Shown one piece after another: positions 61,177-64,000 of a DNA stretch of 64,000 nt. Each line of letters begins with the position of its first letter. Position 1 is the stretch's first letter. The stretch is from Neobacillus niacini (lineage in GTDB: Bacteria; Bacillota; Bacilli; Bacillales; Cytobacillaceae). The stretch is from contig NZ_JAUSZN010000001.1 of NCBI RefSeq assembly GCF_030817595.1, positions 6,560,001 to 6,624,000 of the forward strand, given 5' to 3'. Made by a program: the position numbers and the translations under genes. Below the pieces are notes generated by a model. The model searched no databases and was not told the DNA's origin. It was given only the letters and a program-made list of their open reading frames with translations.

Positions 61177-62070
61177 ATGACTTTTATCAAGGAAAATAAA
61201 AAAATCGTTTTAGTCATAGCAGTACTTATTCTTGCAATCGGGGTATCCCTAAGCTTTGCATTACCAAAGGATAAAGCTGTTGCCAAAGTAGATGGTGAAG
61301 CCATAAATAAAGATGAGTTGTATGATGTGATGGTCGAACAATATGGGGCTGCAACGGTAGAACAGTTAATCGCCGATAAAATTGTTGCCTCTGAAGCGAA
61401 AAAAGAAAAGGTTACGATTACAGATAAAGAACTGAATGAAGAAGTGGATAAATTAAAGGAATCTTATGGCGGCGAGGAAGTATTCAACCAGATGTTGGAA
61501 TCGAATAATACAACTGTTGACGCGCTTAAAGATGACCTTAAAAACTATTTAACTATTCGTAAGCTTCTTGAACCGCAAATTAAGATTACTGATGAAGAGT
61601 TACAAACTTATTTTGACGAAAATAAGGATTCATTTGGAGAAGCAGAACAAGTGAAAGCAAGTCATATTTTAGTAGCAGATGAAGCGACCGCGAATGAGAT
61701 TAAGCAAAAGCTAGCCGATGGAGCTGATTTTGCAGAATTAGCAAAGGAATATTCTACGGATGAAGGTACAAAGGAAAATGGCGGGGAGCTTGGCTTTTTC
61801 GCAAAAGGTACCATGGTTACTGAAATTGATGATGTAGCCTTTACATTACCAGTTAATGAAATTAGTGACCCGGTAAAGACCGATTATGGGTATCATATTA
61901 TTAAGGTTGAAGAGAAAAAAGAAGCGAAGGAAGCAAATTTTGATGATAGTAAGAAGGAAATTAAAGAAACGCTGATTCAACAAAAGATGGAAACAGAATA
62001 TTCCACATGGCTTGAAGAAAAGAAAAAGGATTATGATATTGAAAATTCCCTTGAAAGTGTAGTTAGTTAA
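61177..62070 (+). CDS. PrsA-like extracytoplasmic peptidyl-prolyl isomerase
   Basis: 297 residues. A helix at about 10-28 anchors or exports it; unlike PrsA it has no lipobox cysteine. SurA-type N-domain about 35-150, and parvulin domain about 155-245 (VKASHILVADEATANEI; GELGFFAKGTMV; VKTDYGYHIIKV), then a Lys/Glu-rich tail. It helps fold exported proteins. It is 23 bases behind the HtrA-like gene and likely in the same transcript. The AAGGGAG lies 13 bases from the ATG, slightly long. Confidence 0.85.
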   Translation: MTFIKENKKIVLVIAVLILAIGVSLSFALPKDKAVAKVDGEAINKDELYDVMVEQYGAATVEQLIADKIVASEAKKEKVTITDKELNEEVDKLKESYGGEEVFNQMLESNNTTVDALKDDLKNYLTIRKLLEPQIKITDEELQTYFDENKDSFGEAEQVKASHILVADEATANEIKQKLADGADFAELAKEYSTDEGTKENGGELGFFAKGTMVTEIDDVAFTLPVNEISDPVKTDYGYHIIKVEEKKEAKEANFDDSKKEIKETLIQQKMETEYSTWLEEKKKDYDIENSLESVVS

Positions 62071-62090
62071 CTGTTCATGAAGAGGTGAAG

Positions 62091-62507
62091 ATGGTGAATC
62101 AGGTCGGAAGGTATGCAGTGAGTCGAGAAGTAGATGAGCTCGAACTGATGAAAATGGTCATGGAACTTCCTGAAAAAGACAAAATGCTGATGTGGTCTCA
62201 GGGATATATCGATCTTGTAGTTGAAAAATTGCCTGAGTATGCTCGTGATATTTTAGAGAATCGAAAGAAAAAATGGGAGAATACAATGGCATTTTATCAG
62301 GATCAGATTCAAGAAATTTTGAATGATGAGGAATTTAAAAAACAGGCAATGGGCGAACGGAAGGAGTTTGCCCATTTTGTCATCGAGCATTATCGTGAAC
62401 TTCAGTCCTTATTGTTTGCAGCATATGATGGCAAAATAACAGATGAAGATATCAGGAGATTTGTCTATCGCCGGCGGTTCGGTGGCAGAAAAAAGTATCT
62501 GCATTAG
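62091..62507 (+). CDS. Hypothetical cytoplasmic protein (138 aa)
   Basis: All-helical charged protein starting at ATG (or the next GTG) just behind AGAGGTGAAG. Segments AVSREVDELELMKMVMELP, WENTMAFYQDQIQEILND and a basic C-terminus (RRFVYRRRFGGRKKYLH). No domain recognised. It is close behind the PrsA-like gene, 20 bases, and likely the last gene of that operon. No function suggested beyond that context. Confidence 0.65.
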   Translation: MVNQVGRYAVSREVDELELMKMVMELPEKDKMLMWSQGYIDLVVEKLPEYARDILENRKKKWENTMAFYQDQIQEILNDEEFKKQAMGERKEFAHFVIEHYRELQSLLFAAYDGKITDEDIRRFVYRRRFGGRKKYLH

Positions 62508-62561
62508 GGTGTCTCGGAAAGTTAAAATTTAAAACCTTTTGATTAGTCTGAAAAGATAGGC

Positions 62562-62591
62562 TTGCAATGAATGATAAAAATAATTTACAAT
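62562..62591 (+). promoter_or_regulatory. Promoter of the ABC-F leader
   Basis: TTGCAA and TACAAT with an 18-base spacer. Transcription would start about 30 bases before the small leader ORF. Confidence 0.6.
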
Positions 62592-62626
62592 AGAATTAAC
62601 TTGAATTGAAACGGAGGTGTAAAGAG

Positions 62627-62761
62627 ATGGTTCGTTCTATTTTTGTACGTGTGCAATGGCTAGAAGCGCTATATTTGTGCCGTGCAATTTTTCATGAGGT
62701 AGTTTTCAAAGGGGGTAGTCTGCCCTTTTTTCAAAATTACAAAATGAATATAGAACGATAA
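62627..62761 (+). CDS. 44-codon leader ORF upstream of ABC-F gene
   Basis: Short frame with a strong ribosome site (CGGAGGTGTAAAGAG) and 44 codons, beginning MVRSIFVRVQWLEALYLCRA and ending YKMNIER. It contains a terminator-like hairpin and T-run in its own coding sequence and is followed by two more before the ABC-F gene. Such upstream ORFs control several ribosome-protecting ABC-F genes (for example vmlR, vga-like genes) through ribosome stalling on an antibiotic. The peptide itself is probably regulatory rather than functional. Confidence 0.6.
   Translation: MVRSIFVRVQWLEALYLCRAIFHEVVFKGGSLPFFQNYKMNIER
62708..62731 (+). terminator. ABC-F leader hairpin 1
   Basis: AAAGGG / CCCTTT stem with T6, inside the leader ORF. 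Confidence 0.6.
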
Positions 62762-62794
62762 CACATCTCTTTACCCATAAGTAAAATAGGTAAT

Positions 62795-62823
62795 AAGAGG
62801 GTGCCTTTTTAGCACTCTTTTTT
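62795..62823 (+). terminator. ABC-F leader hairpin 2
   Basis: AAGAGGGTGC / GCACTCTT stem with one bulge, then a run of six T's. Confidence 0.8.
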
Positions 62824-62838
62824 CATGCCGATTTTTCG

Positions 62839-62871
62839 AACTGCGGGTATCTATGGATGCCCGCAGTTTTT
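62839..62871 (+). terminator. ABC-F leader hairpin 3
   Basis: AACTGCGGGTATC / GATGCCCGCAGTT, 13 pairs with one G-T, then TTTTT; the strongest of the three, ending about 35 bases before the ABC-F start. Confidence 0.85.
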
Positions 62872-62905
62872 GCGTGAAGAGAGTGTTCAAAAAAGGAGAA
62901 TGAAC

Positions 62906-64000
62906 ATGATCGTATGTAGTGTTAATCATATAGCAAAATCTTTTGGCGGAAATATTATATTTGAAGATTTATCATTTGAGGTCCATGAAGGAAATCGGGT
63001 GGGGTTGGTTGGACGAAACGGCTGTGGGAAAACAACGTTATTAAAGCTGCTTGCCAATCAAGAAACAGTAGACGGCGGCGTTATTCATTGGAAAAAGGGG
63101 CTGAAAATTGGCTACCTTGCCCAAATTCCTGATTATAAGGACTTGACCGTTAAGGAAGTATTAAAGACTGCATTTGACCAATTAGTCGAGACAGAAACAA
63201 AACTACAACAAATAGAAGTGGAAATGGGGCAAGAGTTAACTCCTACCCATTTACAAAGGCTCATGGATAATTATGGAAAGCTCCAAGATGATTTCATCTT
63301 AGACGGCGGCTATGAAATGGACGCCCAAATGGACCGAGTTTCCCATGGTTTAAATATTATTGAGCTTTTAGATAAACCTTTTTCACTTTTAAGTGGCGGG
63401 GAAAAGACAAAGGTTGGTTTGGCGTTAAGCTTACTAAAGAAACCGGAACTTTTATTACTGGATGAGCCGACAAACCATTTAGACCTAATGGCAATTGAGT
63501 GGCTCGGGACATTTCTTAAGGAGTATACAGGTACGATTATTTTGATTTCTCATGACCGTTACTTTTTAGATGAAGTGGTAACAAAAGTCCTGGATATGGA
63601 AGATGGAGAAATAGAGCTATACCATACAAACTTCAGCGGCTTTGTAAAAGAAAAAGAAGAACGATTGTTACGGGAGTTTCAGGAATATCAGGAGCAGCAG
63701 CGGAAGATTAAAAAAATGAAGGAAGCGATTAAACGTCTTCGTGAATGGGCCAATCGTGCCAATCCACCTAGTGCGTCCCTTCATAAACGAGCTACCAATA
63801 TGCAGAGGGCACTGGACCGCATGGAGAAACTTGACCGGCCAAAGCTGGATGTAAAAAAAATGGCGATTGATTTTGAAGCCAATGATCGCAGCGGGAAGGA
63901 TGTTATTAAACTAGAGGATGTCTCAAAAAGCTTTGGCAGTCGGACGCTTTTTGAAAAAGTAAATATGCTTGTTCAGTACAAGGACCGGACCGCGATTGTC
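62906..64000 (+). CDS. ABC-F family ATPase, 5' part
   Basis: First 365 codons of an ABC-F protein; the frame is open to the window edge. The first ATPase domain has GRNGCGKTT near 33, LSGGEKTKVGL near 161 and LLLDEPTNHLDL near 182. The linker with paired basic helices (RLREWANRANPPSAS; RATNMQRALDRMEKL) comes next, and the second domain begins IKLEDVSKSFG near 332. ABC-F proteins have no membrane part and act on the ribosome, some giving resistance to drugs that bind the peptidyl transferase centre. AAAAAAGGAGAATGAAC precedes the ATG. The attenuator-rich leader favours the resistance type. Confidence 0.9.
   Translation, partial: MIVCSVNHIAKSFGGNIIFEDLSFEVHEGNRVGLVGRNGCGKTTLLKLLANQETVDGGVIHWKKGLKIGYLAQIPDYKDLTVKEVLKTAFDQLVETETKLQQIEVEMGQELTPTHLQRLMDNYGKLQDDFILDGGYEMDAQMDRVSHGLNIIELLDKPFSLLSGGEKTKVGLALSLLKKPELLLLDEPTNHLDLMAIEWLGTFLKEYTGTIILISHDRYFLDEVVTKVLDMEDGEIELYHTNFSGFVKEKEERLLREFQEYQEQQRKIKKMKEAIKRLREWANRANPPSASLHKRATNMQRALDRMEKLDRPKLDVKKMAIDFEANDRSGKDVIKLEDVSKSFGSRTLFEKVNMLVQYKDRTAIV

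Noticed and set aside
1..64000. CRISPR array, prophage, tRNA or rRNA genes
   Set aside because: No regularly spaced repeats, phage structural genes, tRNA cloverleaf ends or rRNA-like sequence were noticed in reading the window.

Overview
The window reads as chromosome of a low-GC, endospore-forming Bacillaceae bacterium (Bacillus/Neobacillus-like). Supporting signs are strong AGGAGG-type ribosome sites, frequent TTG/GTG starts, hairpin-plus-T terminators after most transcription units, and genes typical of spore formers (RacA, a CsgA-like SASP, DUF1657/DUF421 proteins, a YkuD-like L,D-transpeptidase, HelD, YvbH). No rRNA, tRNA, prophage or CRISPR array was seen.

Layout. 1-1.8 kb: end of an Mrp Na+/H+ antiporter operon (mrpD' E F G). 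1.8-2.5 kb: a small exported protein and a 44-residue peptide with a duplicated motif. 2.6-9.7 kb: a TrpXYZ-like aromatic amino acid ABC transporter followed by tyrosine catabolism genes (HPPD, flavin reductase, FAH-family hydrolase, homogentisate dioxygenase). 9.8-12.6 kb: Nudix hydrolase, YclM-like aspartokinase and a membrane protein. 12.7-16.1 kb: a GntR/RCK_C (BusR-type) regulator beside an OpuF/BusA/EgtU-type importer. 16.3-20.6 kb is a decay zone: a broken M50 protease, an IS1182-family element with an amber-mutated transposase inserted at a terminator hairpin, and a frameshifted nitronate monooxygenase. 20.9-24.4 kb: acyltransferase, racA, a racA-like coiled-coil protein and a HAD phosphatase. 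24.6-25.3 kb: a ydaO-type c-di-AMP riboswitch ahead of a short Spo0M-like gene.

25.4-43.9 kb is mixed housekeeping and accessory sequence: class V aminotransferase, YkuD, immune inhibitor A, HelD, AsnRS with a leader hairpin, cold-shock protein, YvbH, a DMT exporter, a DUF1657/DUF1657/DUF421 spore-type cassette, an erythromycin-esterase-family protein and acetyltransferases. 43.9-44.9 kb is about 1 kb without a credible gene, bounded by a promoter and a terminator and rich in hairpins. 45-49.9 kb: YitT and SPFH membrane proteins, two ribbon-helix-helix type proteins, CsgA, PssA and a VanW protein. 49.9-57.3 kb: a seven-gene acyl-CoA catabolic cluster (ACAD10/11-like dehydrogenase, SDR, acyl-CoA ligase, TetR, APH-type kinase, crotonase, quinone oxidoreductase) with two copies of a palindromic operator. 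57.4-62.5 kb: a two-component system followed by HtrA-like protease and PrsA-like foldase. 62.5-64 kb: an ABC-F ATPase, cut by the window end, behind a leader with a 44-codon upstream ORF and three terminator-like hairpins.

Three themes stand out: c-di-AMP sensing at two loci (riboswitch and RCK_C regulator), an acyl-CoA cluster that resembles hydroxy-acid catabolism through a phosphorylated intermediate, and RNA-level attenuation ahead of ABC-F and asnS. All functional statements rest on reading motifs and remembered family features; no database search was run.
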